The position numbers were made by a program, and so were the translations under genes. Below, piece after piece: positions 48,501-60,499 of a stretch of DNA of 64,000 bases; position 1 is the stretch's first letter, and each line of letters opens with the position of its first letter. The DNA is from Acestrorhynchus altus (Eukaryota > Chordata > Actinopteri > Characiformes > Acestrorhynchidae). Under the pieces are notes generated by a model. It saw only the letters and a list, made by a program, of their open reading frames with translations, was not told where the DNA came from and searched no databases. The stretch spans positions 7,453,594 to 7,517,593 of the forward strand of contig CM067505.1 of the NCBI GenBank assembly GCA_034509495.1, read 5' to 3'.

Positions 48501-48600
48501 CTTCCTTCACATTATGATTTTGGCACAACCAAATATAATCACTCTTTTATGCCATTAATTAACAACTTATACACCTGGATCCATTGCACTGTACACTCTC
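45545..48600. other. Intergenic, no gene seen
   Basis: AT-rich. Short TG run at 47249-47272. Bases 46480-46590 carry a partial fold-back MITE-like string ('gttgaatcaggtgtgttta'). No coding similarity found. Confidence 0.45.
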
Positions 48601-48775
48601 TTTTCAATCTATGAATGTATAAGTGGTTTGACCAGTGGAGGATGGGTTGTGAGCCTGGTTCCTCCCAAGGTTTCATCCTCCACCTGAGTTTTTTCTTTAC
48701 CACTGTCGCCATTTGGCTTGTTCACGTTCTACCACCTTTAACATCCAAAGTGCTTATTTCTTCTCTGCAGAGCGA

Positions 48776-48905
<130 letters not shown>

Positions 48906-48909
48906 CAGT

Positions 48910-51650
48910 TCTTCTTCTCTAGCATAAATGAAGATTAAATGTCCATATGTTTAAATATGTTCATAAGAAGACAAAGGCTATGTTTTCATTTGACGATTAT
49001 AATGCCTACACGTTTCGGAATTCTCACCCTTTTCTGACACGGAACACAGATTTATTCCCGCAGCAGCAGCGTGTGAAAAAAAACAGCTTAATGCTCGGAC
49101 AAAGCAAATGTTTTCTCACTCGTTATTTTTCTCTGTCTGCCGCTCTCTATCACTCTCCCTCACTTTCCAGTGCACCAGCTGACTAAATCCATGAAGTCAA
49201 ACAGAGCATTCATCATTGCTTCCTTTCTGTTTCGGATGAACCACAATATTATCTCTCCATGTCTCTTTCAGCATTTGTAGCATAACTCCACTTACGCAAA
49301 CAGCGTTCTGAAAGACTTGGAGTCATCGTTCTCATGCTGTCTTATAGGATGGATGGGCAGCCCAGGGGGGCCCACAGACTCCCAAAGTCAACTTTTATCC
49401 ATTTGTGTTTGTCCACGATCTTCTCTAGCTCAGATTTTAAACATGATTGGAGTCTCCAAGGGAAAAGCTCTCATATGGAAAGATTCACTTTTTCATGTGT
49501 GGCCCTTCCCCATAGGCCTTTACTTTCGGACTTCTTCTATCTTAGTGGTTGTGTTTAATGCTGTGTATTAAAGTGTCCATGATCTACAGTTTCAGGTATA
49601 TAATTTTTTCTTTTTAATGTAATTTGGTGTATTTTACATACCAAAACCAGTTTTTTATCGTTTGTGTCCAATGTTCTGTTAATGTTGATACTCAAAGTTA
49701 AATATTCTAATGATTTGAGATGCTGGCTTTCTGATTTTCATAAACTATAAGTCAGACTGATCAAAAGTTAAAACAAATGCTTGAAATATATCACGTTACA
49801 CACAATGAAGATAAAATGTAACCATTTGCCTTTTTGAATAAAATTATGGCCTTTTTCATGATATAAAACTAACCATTGTTGAGCTGCACTGGTAGACTAC
49901 ATGATCTAGAATGTGAATGATACATTTTAGAACTTTAGTAATGTGAACAGTAGATCTTAGTAGGTAATTAAGATGCCAAGTCACATTTGATGTGCAAAAT
50001 TTGCTTTTGTTTAAAGTTTTTAGTGCTTTTTTGAGCTAAAAATCACCCAAACGTTTCTGTAAAACCTGTCCTAATCTATTAACATAGATTTCTAGGTATG
50101 TTTTCAAGCACAATGAGACTTACTGCAAACAAAACCATGTTAGAAAAGGGAATGTATTTTTTTAATTCTAGTTCACACTATAATTATAAATATACAAATG
50201 CATCTAAATAATTAGAATAGCATAAAAATGTTCATGTGTTCATGCTTTCGTTCAGAAAATGATAATAAACGTTTACATTCATTACATGTAAAGTCAAATA
50301 TTTCAAGCTATTTTTTGTGTCACTTTGATCAGTAGGCCTACAGGTCAGGAAACTAGTGTGTTAAACAGTTCACCTTCTTTAAGTATGAATATATAAAATC
50401 ACCACATTTCCTTGTCCTTATTGAAGACCAGGTTGTGGTTCAACAGACATGTGAGGGCATATGTTGCCCCAAGAAATTTGACTGACTATTCTCTAATCTT
50501 AATAAGAAGCTGAATCAAAATACGATTTTATTCAATGAACAAATCAATTTAACAACATTTAATAATATCTGAATTGAAAAGCAGTGAATTTATTCTTTAA
50601 AGTCTGGCCATCCTGTGTTTGGCCACTTAGAAAAGACTTTTCTAACAGAATACATGACAAGCACACCATACATTCTTAAATTCAATTCCTATAATGCAGT
50701 TAAATGCAATTTCTATAAGCATAATTTTCTAACTTGCCTAGAAACCATTTAATCTGCTTAGATCCCCCCCCCACCCCCATTTATCCAATGCTGGCCCTCA
50801 CGCGGTTCAGTTACGGTATGGGGATTAGAGCGTGGATGTGTGTTTTGTTCAGCAGCACTAGTGCATGACATCAGTCCATCAAAGGCACCTCATAGAAGTT
50901 TGATCGATCCAACAATCTTGACTGACTTTATTCCATTATGGAAGCACCAGTATTGTACAAAAGCAAGGAGATTATCTTCATAAACTAGAGGCTAGAAAAG
51001 CTGGAGGAGTGTGTTCTCAAGAACACTTAAAGAAACCCTCTTTTGTTCCACTGGACAACAACAACAAGCTAAAAATAATTACCAATTTAATCAAGAAGTG
51101 AGGCTACTGAAAATCGGCTTAGAGGAGCACCAAGGTAATGGCTGCTGATGAAGAGGGTTTCAAAAATTGAGAATACAGACAACAAGGCTGATTCTCCAAC
51201 TGAGAGAAACATTAATAACAATGATCTACATCCTTTATAAGACCTTATTAAACAGTACTTAGCAGAGCAAACTTCAGATCAGAAAACATCGACGGTTGGT
51301 TTCTGTCCATCCTTCCACGACGAGAAGACAAAGAAGAACACTTGATCAAAACAAATCAACAAGTTGGACGGACTGATCCAGAGTCCCTGCGGATTTCTGA
51401 AGAATCCCTGAGTCAGTTTACTGAAACAGTCTGATCTCACAGCAAAAACATCTACTTTGCTGATTTTTGTGCACCCTGTAAAATGGCTCATCGCTGTGTT
51501 CAATGGAAACATGATCTCTGCTGACCAAGAACTAACTCCAGGTGATTCTTTATAAAGTGATTTAGAAGAACTGACTCAGAACTGAGAGTCCACTTGTCAA
51601 ATCCAATGTTACTGTAACCAAGCAAAAACAACAAACGTACGTTTTAATTC
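48910..51650. other. Intergenic, includes family C repeat
   Basis: Bases 49700-49860 are family C ('tgattttcataaactataag', 'gcttgaaatatatcac'). Bases 51030-51560 are complex and unassigned; a 77-codon minus-strand ORF (51279-51512) there has no recognised family. No gene called. Confidence 0.4.
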
Positions 51651-51654
51651 CATT

Positions 51655-52080
51655 ACCTTAAACTACACCTAACCTCACTTTAAACTACATCTTCACACAT
51701 AATTTACACATAAACCAAAGCTTTACCTACACCTTAACCTACACTATAATCTAGACCTACACATAACCTTAACTTAATCTTAATCTACACCTTAATCTAC
51801 ATCTAAACCTAATCTTATACTAACCATAACCTACATCTTAATCTACACTGAAACCTAATCTTAACCTAATTTTTACTTAAACCTTAATCTACACCTAATC
51901 TAAAACCTTAATTTACACCTAAACTTAATTTTAAACTAACTTTAAATTACACCTTAATCTACATCTAATCTAAAACCTTAATTTACACCTAAACTTAATT
52001 TTAAACTAACTTTAAATTACACCTTAATCTACATCTAAATCTAATAGTAACCAAAACTAAACTATACATGAATCTAATCT
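51655..52080. repeat. Degenerate CTTAATCTACAC minisatellite with a perfect 70-bp duplication
   Basis: ACCTTAATCTAC-like 12-mers and CCTAA variants recur throughout. Bases 51895-51964 and 51965-52034 are identical by eye, a recent 70-bp tandem duplication inside an older array. Confidence 0.9.
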
Positions 52081-52724
52081 AAATCTATAATTTTCTTCTT
52101 TGTAGGATCCAAAAACAGTAGCATAACCTCCAACATTATCAACAACATCCCCAAGGGTTGAACCGTTTTTAACTTTTCAGCTTGATTTCAATGTTCTTTA
52201 CAAATTTAAAGGTTCATTACAGTCATTTTTTCCTCTTTTTTTATCTATGTTTTATTCTTTTTTTTTTGGTTCTTATTTACTCTGTGTCGGATTGCTACTG
52301 TATATAAATGTATAATAAATAAAGTTACATACATATCTATACAAACACAGTTCTTTAAGGAACCAACAGTGGTTCTTCTGTTGTATCACTCAGAGGACCA
52401 CTTGAAACATCGTTATGTGAGTTTATAGTCATAAAACTAACATCCATCAAACTCAAATCATAATAAAAAAAAAAAATCTAATTTTACTGCCTGTTTGAAC
52501 AAGTTACAGGTGAACAAATACATTTTAAGGTGGCAATTCAAAAGGGTCCCGTCTGATAAGTGATTACTGTTTTTATGCAATTCAAAGCCTTTGAATTCAT
52601 ATCAGTCCCTGAGCTTGCTGAGAACAAGTGCCAAAGTGATAAGCCCATGAAGACAGTTAGAGCGACATTTCAATTTGCATCTGAACACTTGCAAAGGAAC
52701 ACTCTCTCTCTCTGTCTCTCAGTC

Positions 52725-52774
<50 letters not shown>

Positions 52775-53600
52775 TGCTCCTTTTCCCCCGACCGTGATTA
52801 ATACACACATGTTGCACAAAGAGCTCCTTGTTAGCTTAATGGCAGGGTCTAAATGGAGACTTATATTTCCAGGATTATATCTGTATTCAATTGCAAATGA
52901 TTTTTTGGGGGGACTTTTAATACCCCACTCTCTTGTCTATGAATAATAGTATCATTTAAATGTAGCAGACACCTGGTGTAAGGGGGTGGGTGGGGGGTTT
53001 GCACTGGGGAGTGGTGGTGGTGGGGGGCCACGATGCTGACCTGGCACCGCTGCCAACTTCCCTCTTTCCCAGCCTAGTCTTATCCTTACCAAGCAGCCTC
53101 CGATTTCATTCCCTTACCTTCAAATGCCACACACTTGAAACTTTATTCTCCCCTTGGTAAAGAAAAAAAAAATCAGTCTCTCGTGAAAAGGGAGAGCAGG
53201 TGAACAAAAAAAAAAAAAGAGGGGAAAAAGAGCTGCAGGTTTAAGAGGAGGGAGGAAAGAAATTTCTTATCAATTCTTTTTTAGATTTGTAGAAATGTCA
53301 TCTGAAGGGGCAGCTTCAGATTACGAGAGAAAGCGTCCAATTAAGTACAGTAAAAATGGCAAAGCTGTGAAACACCAGTGGCCCTTAATGCCCTTTTATG
53401 TAGATTTGAAACAAAATGATTTATATCTATCAGCCTCAGAGCCTGGGCAGGGTGGGGGTGGTGGTGGAGTGGGGGTGAGTCAGGGGTGTTCTAAACGGGG
53501 GGCGATTTGTATGCGTCCCACGTCGTTCCCGCGCACAATTGGGCCAGTATTGCGTTTTGCAAATTTATACCAGGATGTTGGTTTAGAGTGTTTCCCCGGG
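52081..53600. other. Intergenic with CT microsatellite and complex blocks
   Basis: CT run at 52701-52771. Bases 52570-52690, 52790-52950 and 53280-53440 are complex and conserved-noncoding-like. The ORF starting at 53295 is open for 134 codons but its last third is GA-repeat; see findings. Confidence 0.4.
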
Positions 53601-53603
<3 letters not shown>

Positions 53604-53662
<59 letters not shown>

Positions 53663-53913
53663 CAAGCAAGTGTCTGCTTTCATGAGCACAAGTGATTGAG
53701 GCCCACAAACAAAGCTTTGTTTCAAAACTCACAGATGTATGGCCGGAGAAAGGCTTTGTCCTCCAACCCAGAGAACTTTTTTTCTCCTTTTTTGTAGATT
53801 TTCTGTTCAGGCACAACACAGAGCTGCGTCCAAAAAAATACTTGTGTGCTCGATGGCCGATATTAGCTTAAGCTTTCCCAGGGCTATATTTTCCACCCAA
53901 GAGGCTCTCTCTC

Positions 53914-53970
<57 letters not shown>
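53604..53970. repeat. Opposed GA and CT microsatellites
   Basis: GA at 53604-53657 and CT at 53904-53970 on the same strand, about 245 bp apart, so they can pair as an inverted repeat. Confidence 0.95.
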
Positions 53971-53977
<7 letters not shown>

Positions 53978-54970
53978 GTGACTATTCTTCCCAGCTTTGT
54001 GTATGTATACACTTATACTGATGGTGAAATGAGTACAAGCTGGGGTTTTTTTTGTTAAACGTCTCTGCTGAGAATCCCTTTATCCAATCCCTTTATTCAA
54101 TTTTCCATAAAACTTAAATCCGGGAGCAGATTCCAAAATTCACTCATTTCTTACACATGAAGACCAAGTTCTCATTAGCAGCAAGGCCCCAACACTCATT
54201 CACTGTTTAAGTCTGTTTTGTTCATTGCTTGTTCTTTAGCATGCAAAAATAATTGTATATGGTCCCAAAGACCTCTAAAGATTCTGTTTGGCACTAAAAT
54301 TAATATACAGGTATCACTGAATCCCATTTCTCACTTTTCATAGATCCCTTCATGTTAAGAGTATAAGAAAAATACAGATTTAGTCAAATGTAAATAACAG
54401 AAAATGCCAAAGCAAATCAAAGCACGTAGTTTAAAGTGATAAAAAAATAACAATGCTTTAATTCTCAGTGGAAATGGTTGACACGGTGTTGCATAGTGGA
54501 CACTGTAAAAGTGAGCTACTGTACTGTAATAGATTTGATTTATTATTGCAATGACTGCATTTTCACTTTGAAGATGAGTCCAAACATTCGGGGTTTATTA
54601 GCAGTCCTGATGACAATTATGGTGAATGTACTTGATGTTAATTTGGGATCAAGAACCTCAGACTAATTGCTTTTCTATGGAGGAATCAATTTGCTTTGGA
54701 ATACAATACATAGCCTTGTAAAAACATATTCATGTTAAATGACAGCGGTGTATTCATAGATAAAAGAGCTCAGTATAGAGACATGAGAAGGAGTCACATT
54801 GTCAATACTGCAGTTAAGACAGTACAAAACATAAATAACTGAAAAATAAAAATGATAAACCTTACAGGAAAGCATGTTGTTGGGGTTCACAGACTCATAA
54901 GCAGTTAAGTTTGGCTTTAAAATAAAATGTGATATAATTTGATATAATTTATGATTATATCAGTTTAAAT

Positions 54971-54976
<6 letters not shown>

Positions 54977-55018
<42 letters not shown>

Positions 55019-55036
55019 CACACACACACACACACT
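54977..55036. repeat. TA/CA compound microsatellite
   Basis: TA 54977-55016 then CA 55018-55036. Confidence 0.97.
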
Positions 55037-55039
55037 AGT

Positions 55040-55829
55040 ATATACACTAAATTTGAATAATATATTAAATTATAACAATATTTTGTTACAATGATGAATC
55101 GAACAGTATCAAAGTTAAAAGAAAAGAATGCTTGAAAAATATCACCTTAACTGTAAGAAACATAACATTTATGACATTTGAACTTTTTTTTAATAAAGTT
55201 ATGATCAACTAAAAAAACTATATATGCATCAGCATACAAGCATCTTTACTTTGCACCGTTCCAGAGACTTTAAACCCCTTCTTTCCTTTAACAAGTCACC
55301 TGTCTTGGTTGTGGTTATGTCAGTGGTTATGTTCTTTGAGACAGCAATGCATACTGTTTGTCAGGGTGAAGAACAGTCAGAGTAGCTTGGTTTCATGTAC
55401 TCAGCACTTCCGTTTGGTTCTTTTGATGTGGTGCATTAAAGAACATTCAAAGATGCCTTTGAAAATGTTCTTCTCTGCCAGAATTCTGCAAACACAATTT
55501 TGGCTTCAGAAATGTTTTAAAAATCCCCCAGTCAGTACCCTTCTCTCATCTTTTACTCAAGATATGGTGTATTGAGATCAACACCATGGCTGGGTTGTGG
55601 AATACCACACAGGGGAGAAACAGCAGGTCTTGAATTGCTGGTGTCTACAGCATCGTGTTACCGTCAGAGAAAGGCCTAGATTTGCAATCACTTTAAGATT
55701 CACAGCTGATGTCACATGATCCCATTGCACTGAGACCCTAATTATTAACTGTATCTGCTTGCACAAATTCAGCTTTTGTAATACAGAACTTACTTGTTAC
55801 TAACGGCATTGCAAGATCAGTCATGATCC
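55040..55829. other. Intergenic, includes family C remnant
   Basis: Bases 55080-55200 resemble family C ('gcttgaaaaatatcacctta'). No gene seen. Confidence 0.4.
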
Positions 55830-56825
55830 TTAGATCAGCCATAACATTAAAACCACTGAGAGTGAAGTGAATAACATTGATTATTTTTACAATAGTACAT
55901 GTCAATGAGTGGAATATACACATAATACAGAATGTGAGCAGTCAGTTCTTAAAAAATGACATGTGCATAAGGCTCTGAGCTACTTTTGAGGAGAACTCAG
56001 TGTTAAATCAACACTTTCAAAATAGCTAAAGTCAAAGTTCCTTTTTTACTCAAAAAACAGTGTTCAAATAACTCTTAAGTGGTTAGAAAAAGAACATTGC
56101 TCTGCGGTGTTTTACTATTTCATCAGTATTAATTTAAATCCATAATTCTATGTGCACTATAAATAGTTAATTTCTTTCCCTCCGGATTTAACCCACATTA
56201 GTGAATTCACACGACTTCAGTCATGCCCTGCAAGTTGAGAAATTCAAACCGGAAACCTTCCCATCAAGGTTCTCTAACCATCAGGCCATTTCTGCCCAAT
56301 CAGGAGAGAGCACATACATAGTGCCCCACTATCAAAAATTATGCAGTCGAGATTGCCACATGTGAAGACTTTGCAAGGGTCAGTGGAGTTGAATTACATC
56401 CTTGCAGAGTTGAACATTGCTGAATTAACTCTGACCTGATCAACTCTGTCAAATAACTTCAACACTGAACACCATTTAAATCCCATTGTGTTAAAATAAC
56501 ACTTTGAGAGTTAAAATCAGCTCTCCATTTTTTTTTGCTGTGTAGGTCAGAACATCTCCAGGGCTTCAGACAGGTCTTGTGGTATGTTTGAAGTATGCCT
56601 TGGTCACTACCTACCAAAGTGTTCTGTGAAAAGACAGCCAGTGATCCAGTAACAGGGTCATGAGCACCCACGGCTCACTGATGTGATTCATGGAAGCCTC
56701 ACCTCATAGCTTGCAAGATCTGCTGCAACGTGGTGCCAGAAGACACAGAGGTCTTGTACAGTCCATGCCTTGATGGCTCAGGGCTGTTTCAGTGATAAAA
56801 AAGGGGTCTGATGAATTTAATGTGT
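55830..56825 (+). mobile_element. Tc1/mariner-like element split by an insertion
   Basis: The 5' terminus 'agatcagccataacattaaa' at 55832, then 'gaagtgaataacattgatta', as in the 17478 copy. Family sequence stops near 55975 and resumes at about 56548 with 'gtcagaacatctccagggct', 'ggtcactacctaccaaagtg' and 'gtaacagggtcatgagcacc', ending with 'acgtggtgccagaagacac'. The insert (about 55980-56545) is unrelated. Confidence 0.8.
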
Positions 56826-57149
56826 ATTTATATGTGTATGATAAAATTTCCAGGAGAAAACAATTTACAGTGCAAGCATTTTAATGCACTATATAAAGAT
56901 GAAAACGTCGACGCAAGACTCCTTCCAGCTTGTACTTTAAAGCTTTAGATACAGATAGCCATTTTCTTGCTACATAAACACCATGTGTTCAATTTTGGCT
57001 TGCCAAAGATCCCTTTGGTTTGTCTAGACTGCAGGAAATGCAAAATTGCATTTGTTTACAACCATTAGGAAGTCAAAGCCAAGGCAGCGATTAAAGAGCT
57101 GCTTCAAGCAAAGAGGGCTGAGCAGCTCAAAGCACACACTGCTATTTTC

Positions 57150-57151
<2 letters not shown>

Positions 57152-57224
<73 letters not shown>

Positions 57225-57234
57225 ATCTGTTGTG

Positions 57235-57277
<43 letters not shown>
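57152..57277. repeat. TG microsatellite in two blocks
   Basis: TG runs at 57152-57221 and 57235-57277, separated by GCGTATCTGTTGTG. Confidence 0.98.
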
Positions 57278-57439
57278 AAGAGAGGAAACAGAAATTATTA
57301 GAAAAGACTGGCTTTTGGAAACTTGTAAATCCAATCAGACTTTGATATTTTTCCTTTTTTTTCTTTCTTTTTTTTAAATTTAAAGTTTAATCTTGTTCCT
57401 TATTAAATATAATTTTAAGAAATGGGCCTAATAAAATCA

Positions 57440-57955
57440 TTAAATACTTCTTGGATCAAATAATACACAGGAGATTGCAAACAGCTGCTCTGCATTTCTT
57501 CTGAAATCAGGGGTATAATTAGGACGTTTTACCCCCTTTGCTGCAGTAAAATCCTCGTACTTTAAACTTAGAGGCTGGAAAGCTGATGTGTGGATTCCTT
57601 TGGATTAAATAGTGGATAATTCATTCTGGATATCTCCAGCCCATCCCAACGCTATTCTATGGAGCTCCGTCACTCCAGAGAATGCAGTTCCACTGCTATA
57701 CAGCACAATGCTCGGGGAGGTTTATACTCCCGATGTCTGGCACTGAGCACAGTGATCAAGGGCTCATGTGCGGCTGCATTGCATTCCATTAGTAATGGTT
57801 TTCAGTTTATATAAACTGTTTCTGCAACTGAATGCTTGTTTCAGGAACGGATGTGCGGTAAAGTAACTGAATTCACTCATTTAAAGGGGGTGTAGATATC
57901 TTTGGTTATGTAATGCATAATAAATGGTTCACTTTTTGGCACCAAGGTCTTTCCA
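57440..57955. other. Complex block, conserved-noncoding-like
   Basis: Bases 57600-57890 are non-repetitive and balanced ('gctattctatggagctccgt', 'cattccattagtaatggttt'), with no ORF and no transposon motif. Confidence 0.3.
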
Positions 57956-57959
57956 TACC

Positions 57960-59330
57960 TGCTGGCACGCAAATTGCCACAACATATTTCTATACTGGAT
58001 ACGTTCTACACACTAACATGCCAAATGTCATGGGACAGCAGTATGGAAATTGATCCTGAAGTGATCCCTCAGGGGATGGCTTGAGAATGCCCACACCTGT
58101 AGTCTGAAATGTTACCTTGTTGATAATCAGTGATACTCATGATAAAGTGATGTGAAATAGTGAGGCGTGATAGTGGGAGCCGGAAGGATGGGACGTTCTA
58201 TTTCTGAAGTTGGACAGGTGTTTAACGTTCCTCGATCTATACCATCTTGTCTCTAGCAGAAACCACATCCACGTATAAATATAAACACACAACCGGTCAA
58301 AGGTTTTAGAACACCCAATATGGTTTACAATCAAACACACGATTTTGACCACCTCCTTGTATCTACACTCACTGTTCATTTTTTTTAGCACGTTGTAGTT
58401 CTATAATTAGACTGCTGTCCATTTGTTTCTCTGGATACCTTGTTAGCCTACTTTTACGCTGTTCTTCAATGTTCAGGACCCCACCGGACCACCACAGAAC
58501 AGGTTTTACGTGGGTGCTGGGTCATTCTCAGCACTGCAGTGACACTGACATGGTCGTGCTAGGTGAACCTGATAAAAATGAAGTGAGTGTAGAAACAAGA
58601 AGGTGGCCACAATGTTATGGTTGATTGTAGTTGCCAGTCATCATGCTGTGAAGTAATCTTTTGATTAACATCATTTGAACACCACCAGTCTAAAGTTTCA
58701 GAACCCAAATTGGGTGTTGGCTGGTAGTGTATATGTATATATTCACTCATCCAAAAAAAAAGTTGTTGCACCCAAAAGGAATCAATCAATTGCAGTGCTG
58801 GGCTACAATGGTGTAGTCGTACCACACTGCCATTGACTCACTCAGAATGGCAGTGGGTCATTTTCAGTGATGAGTCCTTCTTTTGTCTTGGAGACAACCA
58901 TGAATCCGTGGTGGTCAGTGCCAAGATCGGTTTGTTGTCATGCATCACTCACTGGTGTCATGGTGCGGGCGTTGCAATTTTGTACAATGCCAGATCACTT
59001 TTGGTCCTCATTGCAGCCCAACATTATGTTAATGAGGTCCTGAAACCTGTGGGCCTACTGTTTCTAAATGCTCATTCAGTGAGCTACACTGCTGCAATTC
59101 CAAGAGCTTTGGAACTGGAATTGCAGGAACAGATTCTACATCATGGCCACAGCCATATCACCAGACCTTTCTCTAATGTGTCAGATGCTTTTAGAGACAC
59201 TATCAACACTCCACCACAAAATCTGCAGGAACTGAATGATACATTTCAAGCTGCATGGGATGTATTATCGCTGGACACCATGAAGAACCTCTACAAATGC
59301 TGGTCTGTTGCGTTACGCTAAGAGACACTA
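57960..59330 (+). pseudogene. Tc1-like transposase relic split by a MITE
   Basis: The N-terminal helix-turn-helix piece at about 58165-58255 reads GRMGRSISEVGQVFNVPRS. The C-terminal piece is the open frame 58833-59321: VIFSDESFFCL holds the first catalytic Asp, followed by HYVNEVLKPV and, near the end, PPQNLQELNDTFQAAWDVL. Where the family has QDNARPH this copy has LNAHSVS, and the SPDL-PIE box reads as RPFSNVSDAFRD. The second Asp and the Glu are therefore lost. Fold-back sequence at 58270-58740 separates the two halves. Confidence 0.8.
58341..58629. mobile_element. Fold-back MITE inserted in the Tc1-like relic
   Basis: Left end 'gaccacctccttgtatctac' pairs with right end (reverse complement) 'ggccaccttcttgtttctac', continuing 'actcactgttcatttt' with 'actcacttcattttta'. 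The middle has 'tctcagcactgcagtgacac', a hallmark string of this common fish repeat. Confidence 0.8.
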
Positions 59331-59459
59331 CTGTATTTGTAGCTCATAAATATTGGCCATATCAGTCTAAATGATCTTGGTTTCTGGGTATATTCTATGT
59401 AACCTTCCTTCTGAATAGGATTGTAATCTGACACTTCCTTCTGGGTCCAACTATTAGTG

Positions 59460-60190
59460 CAACGACTATATATGAGGGACAATTTAGGACATTCCCACGT
59501 TCAGAAAGAAGGTGGCAGAAAGTCATTTACAACCGGAGAACACTTAAAACAACAGCCAACATGGCCAGGTCAGTACATCCAAGTAAGTTCAGTCAACGAT
59601 CAGATCGCAATAAATGTAAAATAAGGTCTCATCATGAGACCTGCAGGTAGGTCTTGCCGTGGTTGATGTCAAAGTGCAGTATCTAACATCAGAAAGAGGC
59701 CAAATAAGTACGATTTTGATAGGAGGTGTGCAAGGAGGAAACCCTTGCTGTAAATAAAGTTGGCCAGAGGACACCTAGATAAAAAGCAGCACTTCTGGAA
59801 CAATGTGCTCTGGACAGATGAATCCAAAGTTGAATTACATGGGCATAGTAACAGCAAGCATTTGACAGCACAGCATTGGAGCACAAGAACTTCATACCAA
59901 TTGTGAAGCATGAGGGTGCAAATGTCGTAGTTTGGGGTTCGGAGGGTTTGGAGCTCTCCATCATAGAAACCACTACGAAACTGTTGCATTTGAGGGGGCT
60001 CGAGGAACTGAAATATGACATAACTGAAAAAAAAAATCCTCATGGAGGAGTGGAATTTGTTTTCTTCGAGTCAATGTCAGAGAATTGTAGATAGTTATGA
60101 GACAGATATACAGTAATTGAGATTGTTTTAACCAAAGTAGGAAATTCCAGGTATTGGGTCATAGGATGTCCTAACTTTTTTTTCCTCGCA
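59460..60190 (+). pseudogene. Second Tc1-like transposase relic
   Basis: NRRTLKTTANMARSVHPSKF lies at about 59530-59589 (N-terminal DNA-binding part). WTDESKVELHGH lies at about 59812-59848 (first catalytic Asp), then VKHEGANVVVWGSEG at about 59900-59945. Stops and frameshifts occur throughout and the C-terminal catalytic boxes are absent. The right end near 60165-60185 (GTCCTAACTTTTTTTTCC) resembles an element terminus. Confidence 0.75.
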
Positions 60191-60244
60191 AGATAATTCC
60201 ATTCTCTTAGTTCCATTTTGCATTTTTTTATTTCTTCAGGTTAA

Positions 60245-60490
60245 TTCATTCATTCATTTTCTGAACCGCTTATTCCTGAATAGGGTCACGGGTGAGCCGG
60301 TGCCCAGCCGGCAACTCTGAGCGCAAGGGCGGGAAACAACCCTAGACAGGGCGCTAATCCATCGTCGGGAGCACACATCCACACACACACACACTAAGGG
60401 CCACTTTAGAGTCACCAATTCACCTACCCTGCATGTCTTTGGACTGTGGGGGAAGCCGGAGAACCCGGAGGAAACCCACGCAAATGTTAC
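60245..60490 (-). mobile_element. V-SINE-like SINE, head-truncated
   Basis: Same body as 15868-16178 ('gagccggtgcccagccggca', 'gggcgggaaacaaccctaga', 'gtcaccaattcacctaccct', 'agccggagaacccggaggaa') but the tRNA-like head with A and B boxes is missing. A short CA run lies inside. Confidence 0.8.
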
Positions 60491-60499
60491 AGTTATATC

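Noticed and set aside
51655..52080. Interstitial telomere array
   Set aside because: CCTAA-like strings occur but no run of true CCCTAA units; the period is 12 and then 70 bp.
59876..60094. 72-codon ORF as a gene
   Set aside because: It is part of the second Tc1-like transposase relic (VKHEGANVVVWG), not an independent gene.
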